A stretch of DNA of 64,000 bases from Dulcicalothrix desertica PCC 7102. GTDB lineage: Bacteria > Cyanobacteriota > Cyanobacteriia > Cyanobacteriales > Nostocaceae. Shown here piece after piece: positions 9,843-18,988 of this stretch. Location: assembly GCF_003991905.1 (NCBI RefSeq), contig NZ_RSCL01000006.1:156493-220492 (forward strand), read 5' to 3'. The notes under the pieces were generated by a model. It saw only the letters and a list, made by a program, of their open reading frames with translations, did not search any database and had not been told where the DNA came from. The position numbers and the translations under genes were made by a program. How positions within the stretch are numbered: the stretch's first letter is position 1; every line of letters begins with the position of its first letter.

Positions 9843-10715
9843 ATGAAAAATATTGCAGATACTGCCTATTTGGTAGCGATGTACCGTGCTTTGGAAAGCG
9901 AACGCGCTGATGCTTTATTTCATGACCCTTACGCACGTTTACTTGCAGGGGGTAAGGGAGCGATGTTGGTTGAGGTGCTTGGAGAAAAGGAAAAAATCAC
10001 CAATGCGATAGCGCTTCGTACTCGTCTTATCGATGAACAAATTGAAAAGCTGGTTCAGTCTCACGAGATTGATACGGTGTTAAACTTAGCGGCAGGACTA
10101 GATACTCGTCCTTATCGATTAAATCTTCCTGGGTCGCTTCGCTGGGTTGAAATTGATTTTGCTGATATTTTGGCTGAAAAGGAACAAAAACTCTTACAAG
10201 CTACACCTGTTTGTACTTTGGAGCGAGTTAAGTTAGATATTACAGATATTTCTGAAAGAAAACGTTTATTTGCTGAGATTACCAAAAATTCTAAACAAGC
10301 ACTTGTAATTACTGAGGGACTTCTTTCTTATTTACCAGAACCACAAGTAGCATCTATTGCTGCTGATATTTATGAGCAATCAAACTTGAACTGGTGGTTA
10401 TTTGAGTTAGAGTCAGCAGACACTCTACAAAATTATGATAAAATATACGCTCGTAAAATATTTGACCAATATTTTGCTAGTGGAAATAAAACTTTATTAT
10501 TTGCTCCTACTGAAGGAACAAGCTTTTTTAAAAAATACGGTTGGAGAGTCGCAGAATCACTATATGTATGGAAGGAGCTACGGCGCCTCAAGCGACAGGT
10601 AAAATTAGCTTGGTTAGTAGAAATGTTAATGAAGCTTAATCAAACACATTGTGAAACTCAGCAGCAAAGTAGCATAGTACTGCTTTGTAAAACTGGGTTA
10701 CTCGCAACTTCCTAG
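9843..10715 (+). CDS. Class I SAM-dependent methyltransferase, LCMT/TIGR00027-like
   Basis: 290 residues. The N-terminus (TAYLVAMYRALESERADALFHDPYARLLAG) and SAM-binding motif (VLNLAAGLDTRPYRL, followed by WVEIDFADIL and ITEGLLSYL) are typical of the leucine-carboxyl-methyltransferase-like group (PF04072). These enzymes methylate carboxyl or hydroxyl groups of small molecules or proteins; the substrate here is unknown. Its stop overlaps the stop of the convergent gene at 10712 within a shared CTAG. No SD-like sequence is obvious before the ATG. Confidence 0.9.
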   Translation: MKNIADTAYLVAMYRALESERADALFHDPYARLLAGGKGAMLVEVLGEKEKITNAIALRTRLIDEQIEKLVQSHEIDTVLNLAAGLDTRPYRLNLPGSLRWVEIDFADILAEKEQKLLQATPVCTLERVKLDITDISERKRLFAEITKNSKQALVITEGLLSYLPEPQVASIAADIYEQSNLNWWLFELESADTLQNYDKIYARKIFDQYFASGNKTLLFAPTEGTSFFKKYGWRVAESLYVWKELRRLKRQVKLAWLVEMLMKLNQTHCETQQQSSIVLLCKTGLLATS

Positions 10716-11158
10716 CTTTCTTCAGGATGACTACCATTACTGAAGGAGCTTTTCTCACGCTTTAAACTTTCTTCTAAAGCTTGAATTTGTTCGCGTCGTG
10801 CTTCTAATTCTAGCGAGCGACGTGCTAAATCTTGGTTTTGTAAAGTTAAATTTTGGCGCCATTGTTCCGCACGTTCTTTTTCTTGCGTCAGAAAATCTGG
10901 GGTAATGCCAGTACTTAAGTAAGTATTTACTAAAGATAGCACCCAATTTGTAGCATCTTCGAGTCGTTCAATATCACCAGTGGGTGAAAGTTCAACTAAA
11001 ACCAGTAGCTTTTCGGTCATCGCACTACTTTTACCCAAAAGAATAAACGCTTCTTCAGGAATAGTAGCCCACATATTTTCAGCTTCTTTACGAGCTAACA
11101 AACGTAACTGGTATTGTTCGAGAAATTCGTTTTTATGTACTTGGGCTAGATACAACAT
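10712..11158 (-). CDS. Coiled-coil protein of unknown function
   Basis: 148 residues from Met in MLYLAQVHKNEF. The C-terminal third (WRQNLTLQNQDLARRSLELEARREQIQALEESLKREK) is a strong coiled coil. The N-terminal half has no recognised domain. The frame stays open to an ATG ending at 11242, but those extra residues (MRCRDVINHVSTRA) are a translation of a family B palindrome at 11178-11205 and overlap the end of valS, so the shorter start is preferred. It follows valS on the same strand and may be cotranscribed. Confidence 0.75.
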   Translation of the reverse strand: MLYLAQVHKNEFLEQYQLRLLARKEAENMWATIPEEAFILLGKSSAMTEKLLVLVELSPTGDIERLEDATNWVLSLVNTYLSTGITPDFLTQEKERAEQWRQNLTLQNQDLARRSLELEARREQIQALEESLKREKSSFSNGSHPEES

Positions 11159-11177
11159 AAGTAATGATATTGCGCGT

Positions 11178-11205
11178 GTAGAGACGTGATTAATCACGTC
11201 TCTAC
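11178..11205. repeat. Interspersed palindrome, family B
   Basis: A 28-base near-perfect palindrome starting GTAGAGACGTGATTAA and continuing with its own complement. It sits just downstream of valS and in front of the coiled-coil gene. Copies lie near 16753, 31650, 42963, 47553, 55381 and 56050. Confidence 0.8.
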
Positions 11206-11213
11206 AGCGCATC

Positions 11214-14200
11214 CTATTGTGATAATTTTTGAATGCGGTCACGTAAGATTTGTGCTTGTTTTTCGGCTTCGGCTAAATTATCGCGTACACCCTGAACAAC
11301 TTCAGGGGAAGCATTATTAACAAAACCTGGGTTATTAAGTCTAGCAGAAAGAGACTTGATATCGTTTTCGATTTTTTCAAGTTTTTTCTGTAGCTTGGCA
11401 CAAAAGGCAGCAATATCAACGACTCCGGTTAACGGCAAAATAACTTGTACAGTACCGATAACACCTGCAATAGCTTCTTCTTCTTGGTTCGGCTCAGATT
11501 CTACCGTTGGTTGTGGTACTTTTTCTACCGACTTGGATGCAGTTTGAAGTATTTGCTGTCTTTTTTCCTTGTTAAAAACATTATTCGCTAAATACCAACC
11601 AGAGAAACCAAGACCGACTACCTCAAAAAACCAAGCTAATACAGCAACATGATTAATAGCATTAAAAACAGCAAACCCAACTCTAACTGAAAGTATTACA
11701 CCAATAATCTTGAGATAAAGGCGCCACTGTTGAGGAATTTGGAATTTTTTCGTCGTGGTTGTAAGCACCCTTGTTGTAAGCACCGTTGTAAGCACTTCAG
11801 TGCTTTCCCCCATGCTTTCTTCATGTATCTCCACCTCCCCACCACCAACACTCAAACTCTCAACCTTCGCCAAATCCTTAATATAAACTTCTCCAGCAGC
11901 TAAAACCTCCCGTTCCCTACTACTATCAGTCTGCAAATTAATAGCAACCTTCACACCCGGTTTAACATCAGCTTCCGCACGTAAATTCCGAATAGTGCGA
12001 ATCACTCCAAATAACAAATCAAATGATTCTTCCAAACCTACATCAACCCGACTCTCATCAACCTCTGGATAACGCTGTAACGATAAACTTTCCTTAGAAT
12101 CGGCGCCTTTTTGAGTAAGCGTATGCCAAATTTCCTCAGTAATATGAGGCATATAAGGATGCAGTAACTTCAAAATCCCTTCTAAAACATAACCAAGCGT
12201 ATGCTGTGCAGCTTTACGTGAACTTGGGTCTGCATCACTTTGCAACCTAGATTTAACAAGCTCAATATACTGGTCGCAAAAATCACCCCAAATAAACTCA
12301 TAAAGTCCTTTTGCAGCCTCACCCAAACCATAATTATCAATATAATTACTAGTTTGTTTAATAACTTGGTTATACCGTGAAAGTATCCACTTATCGCTAA
12401 GTTCGCTTGGTTGCGGAACTCCCAGTTGTGCAGGAGTTTGTTCATCTAGGTTCATCATTACGAACCGCGAAGCATTCCATAGTTTGTTAGCAAAATTACG
12501 CGAAGCTTCAAACGACTGCGATTCATTTTTCTTACGGTCGTAGTCTAAACGAATATCTTGTCCGGCGCCAGCAACTTCTTTAATTAACGTATATCGCAGT
12601 GCATCAGTACCATATTTCTCAATTAGCAACAACGGGTCAATACCATTACCCGCTGACTTGGACATTTTCTTGCCCTTCTCATCAAGAACTAACCCGTGGA
12701 TGTAAACATCTTTAAACGGCATTTGTCCAGTAAAATGCCCAGCCATCATAGTCATTCTAGCTACCCAGAAAAATATAATGTCAAAGCCAGTGACTAAAAC
12801 ACTAGTAGGATAATACTTGGCTAAATCAGGAGTTTGTTCAGGCCATCCCAGTGTTGAAAACGGCCATAACCCAGCAGAAAACCAAGTATCTAATACATCT
12901 GGGTCACGTTCGAGTTTTACATCTTCGCCAAATTGTTGTTTTGCTTTTTGTATTGCTTCTTCTTCGTTTTTAGCAACAACAAAGGGAGTAGTATCTGTAA
13001 TTTCGCCATTTGTTTGGCTAACTGCATACCAAGCAGGAATTTGATGACCCCACCATAACTGCCGAGAAATACACCAATCTTCTAGCTTAACTAACCAGTC
13101 GCGATAAACTTTACTCCAACGCTGCGGAACATAGTTTGGAGAATTTTGATTATCAAGGCAAGAGAGCGCATTATCTGCCAAAGGACGAATTTTAACAAAC
13201 CACTGCGTGGAAAGTAGCGGTTCAACAGGAACCTTACCTCTTTCACTATATGGAACTGTATGTTTGTACTCTTCAATTTTAACTAAAACACCTAGCTCTT
13301 CCAGCTTTGCAACAACATTCTTACGCGCAACAAAACGGTCTTGCCCTTGAAATTCTCCGGCGTTTTCATTGAGGGCGCCGTTTTTATTCATAATATTGAT
13401 AAACGGCAAATTGTGACGTTTACCCATTTGAAAGTCGTTCAGGTCATGGGCAGGTGTAACCTTAACGCAACCAGTACCAAAAGTTGGGTCAACAAGTTCA
13501 TCAGCAATAATTGGAATTTCTCGATTCATTATTGGCAAAGTTAAAGTCTTGCCAATGAAATCTTTATAACGTTCGTCGTTTGGATTAACCGCAACTGCTG
13601 TATCACCCAACATTGTCTCAGGACGAGTTGTGGCAACTTCTACGAAACCCGAATTATCAGAAAGTGGGTAACGGAAATGCCAAAGGTTGCCATTTACTTC
13701 TTTTTGGTCAACCTCTAAATCTGAAACCGCCGATTGCGATTCAGGACACCAGTTTACTAAATACTCGCCTCTATATATTAGTCCTTCATCATAAATTTTA
13801 ACGAAAGCTTCTAATACAGCTTTTGATAAACCCTCATCTAAAGTGAACCGTTCGCGCGTCCAGTCCACCGACACACCTAAACGCCGCAACTGATTGACAA
13901 TAGTCCCTCCAGACTCAGCCTTCCACTGCCAAGCCTTTTCGAGAAACTTGTCGCGTCCCAAGTCGTAACGAGTTTTACCTTCTGCTTTGAGTTGCTTTTC
14001 AAGAATCGTTTGTACAGCAATACTCGCATGGTCAGTACCAGGGAGATATAAGGCGTTTTTGCCTTTCATCCGATGGTAGCGAACTAATGTATCAATCAGG
14101 GAGTTATCGAAAGCATGTCCCATATGCAAGCTTCCCGTAACGTTAGGAGGAGGAATAACGATACAGTACGGTTCGGCTTGGTTATTGGGGTCTGCCTTAT

Positions 14201-14297
14201 ATATATGGTTATCTTCCCAAAACTGTTGCCACTTAGATTCAGCGGCTTTTGGGTCGTAAACGCTAGGGAGGTTGGTGTTTGGTATTGTTGCGGTCAT
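11214..14297 (-). CDS. valS: Valyl-tRNA synthetase with CAAD membrane domain
   Basis: 1027 residues from [12 protein letters not shown]; the frame is also open 22 residues further. Class I synthetase: [15 protein letters not shown] (HIGH motif, about 50), the editing domain, [14 protein letters not shown] (KMSKS, about 540), an anticodon-binding domain, and a C-terminal coiled-coil tRNA arm ([16 protein letters not shown]). Between the anticodon domain and the arm, at about 828-925, is an insertion with a Thr-rich linker and two hydrophobic helices ([40 protein letters not shown]). This matches the CAAD domain, which anchors several aminoacyl-tRNA synthetases to thylakoid membranes in filamentous cyanobacteria. 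The linker sequence is a short interspersed repeat (11761-11806). Confidence 0.96.
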   Translation of the reverse strand: MTATIPNTNLPSVYDPKAAESKWQQFWEDNHIYKADPNNQAEPYCIVIPPPNVTGSLHMGHAFDNSLIDTLVRYHRMKGKNALYLPGTDHASIAVQTILEKQLKAEGKTRYDLGRDKFLEKAWQWKAESGGTIVNQLRRLGVSVDWTRERFTLDEGLSKAVLEAFVKIYDEGLIYRGEYLVNWCPESQSAVSDLEVDQKEVNGNLWHFRYPLSDNSGFVEVATTRPETMLGDTAVAVNPNDERYKDFIGKTLTLPIMNREIPIIADELVDPTFGTGCVKVTPAHDLNDFQMGKRHNLPFINIMNKNGALNENAGEFQGQDRFVARKNVVAKLEELGVLVKIEEYKHTVPYSERGKVPVEPLLSTQWFVKIRPLADNALSCLDNQNSPNYVPQRWSKVYRDWLVKLEDWCISRQLWWGHQIPAWYAVSQTNGEITDTTPFVVAKNEEEAIQKAKQQFGEDVKLERDPDVLDTWFSAGLWPFSTLGWPEQTPDLAKYYPTSVLVTGFDIIFFWVARMTMMAGHFTGQMPFKDVYIHGLVLDEKGKKMSKSAGNGIDPLLLIEKYGTDALRYTLIKEVAGAGQDIRLDYDRKKNESQSFEASRNFANKLWNASRFVMMNLDEQTPAQLGVPQPSELSDKWILSRYNQVIKQTSNYIDNYGLGEAAKGLYEFIWGDFCDQYIELVKSRLQSDADPSSRKAAQHTLGYVLEGILKLLHPYMPHITEEIWHTLTQKGADSKESLSLQRYPEVDESRVDVGLEESFDLLFGVIRTIRNLRAEADVKPGVKVAINLQTDSSREREVLAAGEVYIKDLAKVESLSVGGGEVEIHEESMGESTEVLTTVLTTRVLTTTTKKFQIPQQWRLYLKIIGVILSVRVGFAVFNAINHVAVLAWFFEVVGLGFSGWYLANNVFNKEKRQQILQTASKSVEKVPQPTVESEPNQEEEAIAGVIGTVQVILPLTGVVDIAAFCAKLQKKLEKIENDIKSLSARLNNPGFVNNASPEVVQGVRDNLAEAEKQAQILRDRIQKLSQ
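11761..11806 (-). repeat. Repeat within the valS linker
   Basis: On the minus strand the sequence AAGCACTGAAGTGCTTACAA is followed by two further GTGCTTACAA units. It encodes the [19 protein letters not shown] linker of ValRS. A close copy, AAGCACTAAAGTGCTTACAA, occurs at 44209-44228 before the GTPase gene. Confidence 0.7.
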
Positions 14298-14392
14298 TCT
14301 GGGAAATAGTAAGTGTGGAAGTTTTTGTTCTTTATGTTTGTTCTTCTCTAAATTCTGCCACATGCTAACAAGAGTGTCGCAGAATCAATAAT

Positions 14393-14495
14393 CTTGTGGA
14401 ACAGGCTTGTGGAACAGGCTTGTGGAACAGGCTTGTGGAACAGGCATCCCTGCCTGTCCTTTATATTTTGGACAGGCAGTTAGCTATCCCACAAG
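14393..14495. repeat. Tandem 13-mer plus family A palindrome
   Basis: Four tandem copies of CTTGTGGAACAGG (14393-14444) run into a family A palindrome (CATCCCTGCCTGTCC), and a second inverted arm with TATCCCACAAGAG follows at 14470-14495. The tandem unit is the left arm of family A amplified in place. It lies upstream of valS. Confidence 0.75.
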
Positions 14496-14584
14496 AGCGA
14501 AATTTGGTTCTCCCAAACTGTAGTTACTTTAGTTACTGTTTTAAAGCTTTGCAGTTTGACCTAAAAACTTAACTATAAAATCAA

Positions 14585-14917
14585 ATGAAACTTAAACCTA
14601 GCTTATTAAAACTTATTGTCACGTTCATGACAATTTCATTACTCGCTTCTTGTGCATCTACTCCCGAAACAAGTCAGGAATGTAACCGCACGCAAACTGT
14701 ACAAGGACAACCAAACCAAAAAGTAAACAACTGTCCACCAAGTTCGAGTAGTGCTAGTAGTGGTAGTCGAAGCTACTACGGGGGTAGTTCAGGTAGTCGG
14801 TTTGGTAGTGGCGCCAGTGATAGTGGTTCTAGTAAAGTTGGTAGTGGCGCCAGTCATTCTACATCTGGGCGCAGTGGTTTTGGCAGTTTCGGACGAGGTG
14901 GGCATGGAGGCGGCTAA
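14585..14917 (+). CDS. Ser/Gly-rich lipoprotein
   Basis: 110 residues. The N-terminal signal ends in a lipobox (LLASC, Cys about 23), so the protein should be lipid-anchored. The C-terminal 60 residues are almost only Ser and Gly with a few aromatic and basic residues, predicted to be disordered. This plan is common among small cyanobacterial lipoproteins with no known function. The repetitive codon pattern (GGTAGT) suggests slippage-driven growth. Confidence 0.7.
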   Translation: MKLKPSLLKLIVTFMTISLLASCASTPETSQECNRTQTVQGQPNQKVNNCPPSSSSASSGSRSYYGGSSGSRFGSGASDSGSSKVGSGASHSTSGRSGFGSFGRGGHGGG

Positions 14918-15064
14918 TAGTCTATATCACTAGTTATTGAATTGGTAGAGATTTTTACCTTATTAGGCGCAGAGGACACGGATAAGAGAGAAGTTGATGA
15001 GATAAAGGATTTTGTATCAAACTACTAATTATTAATTCGAGCTTAATTTCATGTGTTAAAAAAA

Positions 15065-16102
15065 TTACATTCCTTTAAATCCTATAGTTGTTTCTACCTT
15101 GTGTTGTGCGGATGTAGAAATCATTTTTGGCAACTCAGTTCTAAGGGAAGCTTGGCGCCTAATTCCAATTTGACTCAACAAAATACCCATTAAAATCAAG
15201 CTACCACCAATATAATGAGCCATAGTCGGCGCCTCGCCCAAAATGAAGTAAGCTGCTAAGATGCCTACGAGTGGTGTAAATGAGCTAACTAAAGAAGCTA
15301 CCGATACAGTGGAAGCTTTCAAGCCTTTAATCCAAAAGGATTGACCTAAAACTACAATTACAAAACCATATACTAACATCCACTGCCAGAGAAAAGGCGA
15401 AAACACATCTGTAAAATGGTCGCGACCATAAATTATTAAAGCAAGAAAGAAAAATATTATTGTTCCCAAAGCTGTACGAAATACACTGTAGATTCCTAAA
15501 GGAATTTTATAAAGATGTTGTTTGCTAATAATTGTAGAAACAGCTAAAGCCACAGCTCCTATTGCGGACAATATTTCTCCAATACCTATGTTAACTCCCA
15601 TATGCATCGTGGATTGTCCTGGAGGCTGAAGAATTATGGTTAAGGTGACACCAATAAAGGCAGTAACTGCTCCTACAGTTTCCCAAATATTGACCCGTTG
15701 CTTCAAAACAAAAACTGATAAAGCTAGTGTTAAAGGTGGTTCTAAGCGCCCAATCAAAACAACATTATTAACATTAGTTAACGCCAATGCTTGAAAGATT
15801 AAAGCAGGTGCGATAGCTCCCGATAATATTGCAACTTTTGTCAGATTTAACCAGTTTATTATTGATATTTTCTTTAATATCGCTTTGTTCCACTGGCGCC
15901 TGTAAATAGTAATCAAAACCAATAAGGCGCATATATTACCGACAAATAAAACATTACATAGAGAAATTGGATTACGAGCATCTATAAAATGTTGGGCGCC
16001 AATTTCTGTTAACTTTCGAGTAATAGCGCTAGATGCTCCAAAAATTAGAATTGCAAGCCAAAGATAAATTTGTCCTGCAATTTTGTTGTGTCTCTTAACC
16101 AT
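15065..16102 (-). CDS. EamA/DMT family transporter
   Basis: About 345 residues from Met in MVKRHNKIAGQ; an in-frame Met 14 residues upstream (16144) is the alternative. Ten hydrophobic segments in two repeated EamA halves are visible, the first half ending near LALTNVNNVVLIGRLEPPLTLAL and the second with the LASLVSSFTPLVGILAAYFILGE signature. The drug/metabolite transporter family exports amino acids, nucleosides or other metabolites; the substrate cannot be told. Single gene, with a basic C-terminal tail of about 40 residues. Confidence 0.88.
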   Translation of the reverse strand: MVKRHNKIAGQIYLWLAILIFGASSAITRKLTEIGAQHFIDARNPISLCNVLFVGNICALLVLITIYRRQWNKAILKKISIINWLNLTKVAILSGAIAPALIFQALALTNVNNVVLIGRLEPPLTLALSVFVLKQRVNIWETVGAVTAFIGVTLTIILQPPGQSTMHMGVNIGIGEILSAIGAVALAVSTIISKQHLYKIPLGIYSVFRTALGTIIFFFLALIIYGRDHFTDVFSPFLWQWMLVYGFVIVVLGQSFWIKGLKASTVSVASLVSSFTPLVGILAAYFILGEAPTMAHYIGGSLILMGILLSQIGIRRQASLRTELPKMISTSAQHKVETTIGFKGM

Positions 16103-16177
16103 AACAAATCTGCCGTCAACGATATAAATAAGCATCACTACCAAAGATAAGTTGGCAGCGATGCACCTGGTAGCAAA

Positions 16178-16546
16178 TTAACTACCAGAATAAAAAGACA
16201 TCAATTCGTTATTTACTGCGTTGATATATTCTCGATTAGTTAATGTTTCAGCAGGCAGGAGTTTAGCGTCAATTCCGGCTTTTACAAGGTCTCGACCATA
16301 AAAATTCATTTGATGAGACTCAGAAATAAAACCTGCATAGCTAGAAATACCCTGATTTTTTAAGTATCCTTGATAGCCTAGAAAAACAAGGTGAAAAGGC
16401 TTTAATTTACGAGAAGTATTAGACAGATTATCTTGTACAGTTTGACTAATAGATGCTTCTTTGCCATGTCGTGTTTGTGCATTAGCTGGATTGCTAATAG
16501 CAAATAAGAACATTACAGATAGACTAGTTGCAATTAAGCGTTTCAT
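16178..16546 (-). CDS. Small secreted protein of unknown function
   Basis: 122 residues with a clear signal peptide (MKRLIATSLSVMFLFAISNPANAQ, cleavage after ANA). The mature 98 residues contain KLKPFHLVFLGYQGYLKNQGI and NREYINAVNNELMSFYSGS. No known domain recognised. ATG is preceded by GAGGAAAAAAT, a plausible ribosome-binding site. Confidence 0.7.
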   Translation of the reverse strand: MKRLIATSLSVMFLFAISNPANAQTRHGKEASISQTVQDNLSNTSRKLKPFHLVFLGYQGYLKNQGISSYAGFISESHQMNFYGRDLVKAGIDAKLLPAETLTNREYINAVNNELMSFYSGS

Positions 16547-16884
16547 ATTTTTTCCTCTGATGATACTTGTACTTTTCAGGTACTTGATTTAATTATTAGT
16601 ATGAAGAATTAACCTGAATTTGTTCTGATAAAATTATTAGAAACTGCTTAGATTTTGATGATATTTATCTAAATGATTAGAGATAAAACTATAAACCCAC
16701 TTCTTAAAGGATATAGAGTGCCAAACGGAGTAACTATCATTTTATAAAAACAGACGTGTAAAGACGCATTCACGGAGTGTACCGCAGGTAAATTTTGCGT
16801 CTCTACATTCGCGGTTCAGAACGTAAAATCGTGATTATATCGCGCAATCTATTCATGTCCCGTAGGGAAAATCTCAAATCTGTA
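16547..16884. other. Intergenic region with family B-like repeat
   Basis: No gene seen. A diverged long-arm hairpin at 16753-16806 pairs GTGTAAAGACGCA with TGCGTCTCTAC around an 'acggagtgtaccgcagg' loop, resembling family B with an insertion. The rest is AT-rich promoter-type sequence. Confidence 0.45.
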
Positions 16885-17382
16885 TCAGCTATTGCTTAAC
16901 TTTGCAGCACCAAAGGTAGCATTGAATTTACGGCACCAAATAGCAGCAGATTTATAATTTGCTAAATCGATATTTTTAGGGATGGCATAAGTTTGGGCGC
17001 CGCTAAATTTTTGTAAGCGACCAAGAATAACGTAATCTCCTTTTTTTAAAGGATAGGACGGTGGCTTAGTTGAACCAATTACGTTATCTGAACGATGTAA
17101 AATCACAACTAAATCTGGCCCTGAGTCGGAAGTTTTAAATGACTGGTTCAGCTTTAGAAACGAGTTACCGTTATTTTTTATAATGCTTGCTGTACCTTGA
17201 GTTGTATGCTCTCCAGAAACGAAAGTACCAACTTTGACATTTTGTTGAGATTGTGCTAACTGAACTACAGGATTATTTGAAGACTTCATAGTCGCATGAT
17301 TTTCAGTTGCACTAATTTCTTTTGCACAGCTTGCTATCAACAGGGATGCGAGACTTAGTATTAAAAAACTTCTTAATTTCAT
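16885..17382 (-). CDS. DM13-domain lipoprotein
   Basis: 165 residues. Lipobox LLIASC (Cys about 19). Residues about 48-160 form a DM13 domain: VKVGTFVSGEHTTQGTASIIKNNG, LNQSFKTSDSGPDLVVILH, KKGDYVILGRLQKFSGAQTYAIP and a late Cys in AAIWCRKFNATFGAAKL. DM13 domains are proposed to be redox-active and often sit in cell-envelope proteins. It lies between small secreted proteins in a stretch that leads to a two-component cluster; no cotranscription can be shown. Confidence 0.85.
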   Translation of the reverse strand: MKLRSFLILSLASLLIASCAKEISATENHATMKSSNNPVVQLAQSQQNVKVGTFVSGEHTTQGTASIIKNNGNSFLKLNQSFKTSDSGPDLVVILHRSDNVIGSTKPPSYPLKKGDYVILGRLQKFSGAQTYAIPKNIDLANYKSAAIWCRKFNATFGAAKLSNS

Positions 17383-17729
17383 AGCTTTATATTCCTCGAT
17401 ATAGCATCAGTTAGTGATATAGGTTTTGCTTTAGCTTTAACCAACTAACTTGATTGTTGCTTAAGCTATCCGGTTAAAGGTTATAAGGCTCTAAATGTTT
17501 CAGTCTATAAAGCTGAGATTTACCTTTGAAAGTTCTTATGGTTTTCTCAGCTAATTTTAAGCTCTTAAATTATGTCATGCATGAATAAATGCTTACTACC
17601 ATTAAGTAGATTAAAAAAAATAATGGTAGTTTTTAACACCAGCTAATCCTGTTCTCAGCAAAAACTCAGGAATTCAATCAATACTAATAAACATCGAAGA
17701 CAGACGATTTTATAAAGGAATCATCCAAA
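17383..17729. other. Divergent promoter region
   Basis: 347 AT-rich bases between divergent genes for two exported proteins. A few short inverted repeats (for example around 17605-17640, CCATTA.../TAATGG) but no recognised operator or RNA. Confidence 0.4.
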
Positions 17730-18152
17730 ATGAATCTCAAAACTATTGTAACTACTGCTGCTCTAACTGGTTTAGTCACAATTGGCGCCTCACTCAGTGC
17801 AATTAACTTACAGTCGAATCAAGCGGTAGCAAAAGAAACAAATGGAATGATGACCGAAACTCAGCGTTCTGCTCAAGCAGAAGCAATGAAAGATGTTACA
17901 GGCTTAACTCCTGGTCAAAAAATTGCTATGCTAACTAAACATAAAGGTATGTTTGGCAGTGGTGATGAACTCCGTCGCTATTTCTTCGGTGATTTGGAAC
18001 CAATTGCTGTTCAACCTGGTGGTGCAGGTATGGTTGTAAATCTTTATAATAAAGCTAATAATACTACATTTGCTTATTGTGCAACTTACGATGTAGTTGT
18101 TGCAGTTAAACAAGGTAAAATAACCGCTTTTGCTCCAAGCGAAGTCAAATAA
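17730..18152 (+). CDS. Exported protein of unknown function
   Basis: 140 residues with an N-terminal signal (MNLKTIVTTAALTGLVTIGASLSA, cleavage probably near AVA at about 35). The mature part has LTPGQKIAMLTKHKGMFGSGDELRRYFFGDLEP and TFAYCATYDVVVAVKQGKITAF with one Cys. No known family recognised. ATG has AAAGGAATC upstream. It precedes the response regulator gene, separated by a hairpin. Confidence 0.7.
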   Translation: MNLKTIVTTAALTGLVTIGASLSAINLQSNQAVAKETNGMMTETQRSAQAEAMKDVTGLTPGQKIAMLTKHKGMFGSGDELRRYFFGDLEPIAVQPGGAGMVVNLYNKANNTTFAYCATYDVVVAVKQGKITAFAPSEVK

Positions 18153-18167
18153 TCAGTAAGATTATTA

Positions 18168-18200
18168 AGATACCCGACTTGTTTAAAAAGTCGGGTATCT
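18168..18200 (+). terminator. Stem-loop between exported protein and response regulator
   Basis: A perfect 13-base inverted repeat (AGATACCCGACTT ... AAGTCGGGTATCT) around a 7-base loop, 16 bases after the stop at 18152 and 15 bases before the response regulator start. There is no T run after it, so it may act as an mRNA-stabilising or attenuating hairpin rather than a full terminator. Confidence 0.6.
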
Positions 18201-18214
18201 AATTCAGGGAAATT

Positions 18215-18892
18215 ATGACAGCACATATTCTTTTGGTGGAAGATGATGTAAAGCTAGCTCGATTTGTCGAGTTAGAATTAACTAGCGAAGGTTATAAGGT
18301 TAGTGTCGCTAACGATGGAATGACGGGAATTACCTTAGCACGGGAATCGGCGCCGGATTTAGCGATTTTAGATTGGATGGTTCCTGGTTTAACTGGAGTA
18401 GAACTTTGCCGTCGTCTACGTGCGACCGGGAGTAAAATTCCTGTTATTTTGTTAACCGCGAAAGATGAAGTTAATGACCGTGTGACTGGTTTAGATGCTG
18501 GCGCCGATGATTACGTCGTTAAACCATTTAGTATTGAGGAGTTGTTAGCAAGAATCCGCGCTCATTTGCGTCGTACTCAAGAAGATAGTTCTGATGTATT
18601 GCAATTTGAAGATTTACAATTAAACCGTCGCACTCGTCAAGTATTTCGAGGCAATAGAACAATAGAACTAACTGCGAAAGAGTTTGATTTGCTTGAGTAT
18701 TTAATGAGTTACCCGCGTCAGGTATTTACCAGAGAACAAATTTTAGAAAAAGTTTGGGGTTATGATTTTGTTGGAGACTCTAACGTTATAGAAGTCTATG
18801 TTCGCTATGTGCGTTTGAAGTTGGAAGCAAATAATGAAAAACGCTTAATTTATACGGTGCGGGGTATCGGGTATGCATTACGCGATAATTAA
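18215..18892 (+). CDS. OmpR-family response regulator (NrrA-like)
   Basis: 225 residues: a receiver domain (1-118; acidic pocket EDD at 9-11, phospho-acceptor Asp in LAILDWMVPGLTG about 54, Thr in LLTAKD, Lys in VVKPF) and an OmpR winged helix (LTAKEFDLLEYL, DSNVIEVYVRYVRLKLE, VRGIGYALR). The sequence resembles the nitrogen-related regulator NrrA and its paralogues of heterocystous cyanobacteria, as I remember them, but paralogue identity cannot be settled here. The GAF histidine kinase downstream on the same strand is the natural partner candidate. Confidence 0.93.
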   Translation: MTAHILLVEDDVKLARFVELELTSEGYKVSVANDGMTGITLARESAPDLAILDWMVPGLTGVELCRRLRATGSKIPVILLTAKDEVNDRVTGLDAGADDYVVKPFSIEELLARIRAHLRRTQEDSSDVLQFEDLQLNRRTRQVFRGNRTIELTAKEFDLLEYLMSYPRQVFTREQILEKVWGYDFVGDSNVIEVYVRYVRLKLEANNEKRLIYTVRGIGYALRDN

Positions 18893-18937
18893 TCACTGGC
18901 GCCAGTAAATCTTAAGTTTTTATTTAGCTGAAAAAGT

Positions 18938-18975
18938 CCTATCAAGTGTTAAGTCTATAAGATAGGTATTTTTTT
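18938..18975 (+). terminator. Possible terminator after the response regulator
   Basis: CCTATC and GATAGG arms separated by 17 bases and followed by TATTTTTTTATTT. The arms are short, so modest confidence. It would separate the regulator from the downstream kinase. Confidence 0.4.
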
Positions 18976-18988
18976 ATTTAGGTATATC

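Noticed and set aside
10712-11242. Longer version of the coiled-coil gene starting in the family B palindrome
   Set aside because: The extra residues are the translation of a repeat and overlap the end of valS; a Met at 11158 fits better.
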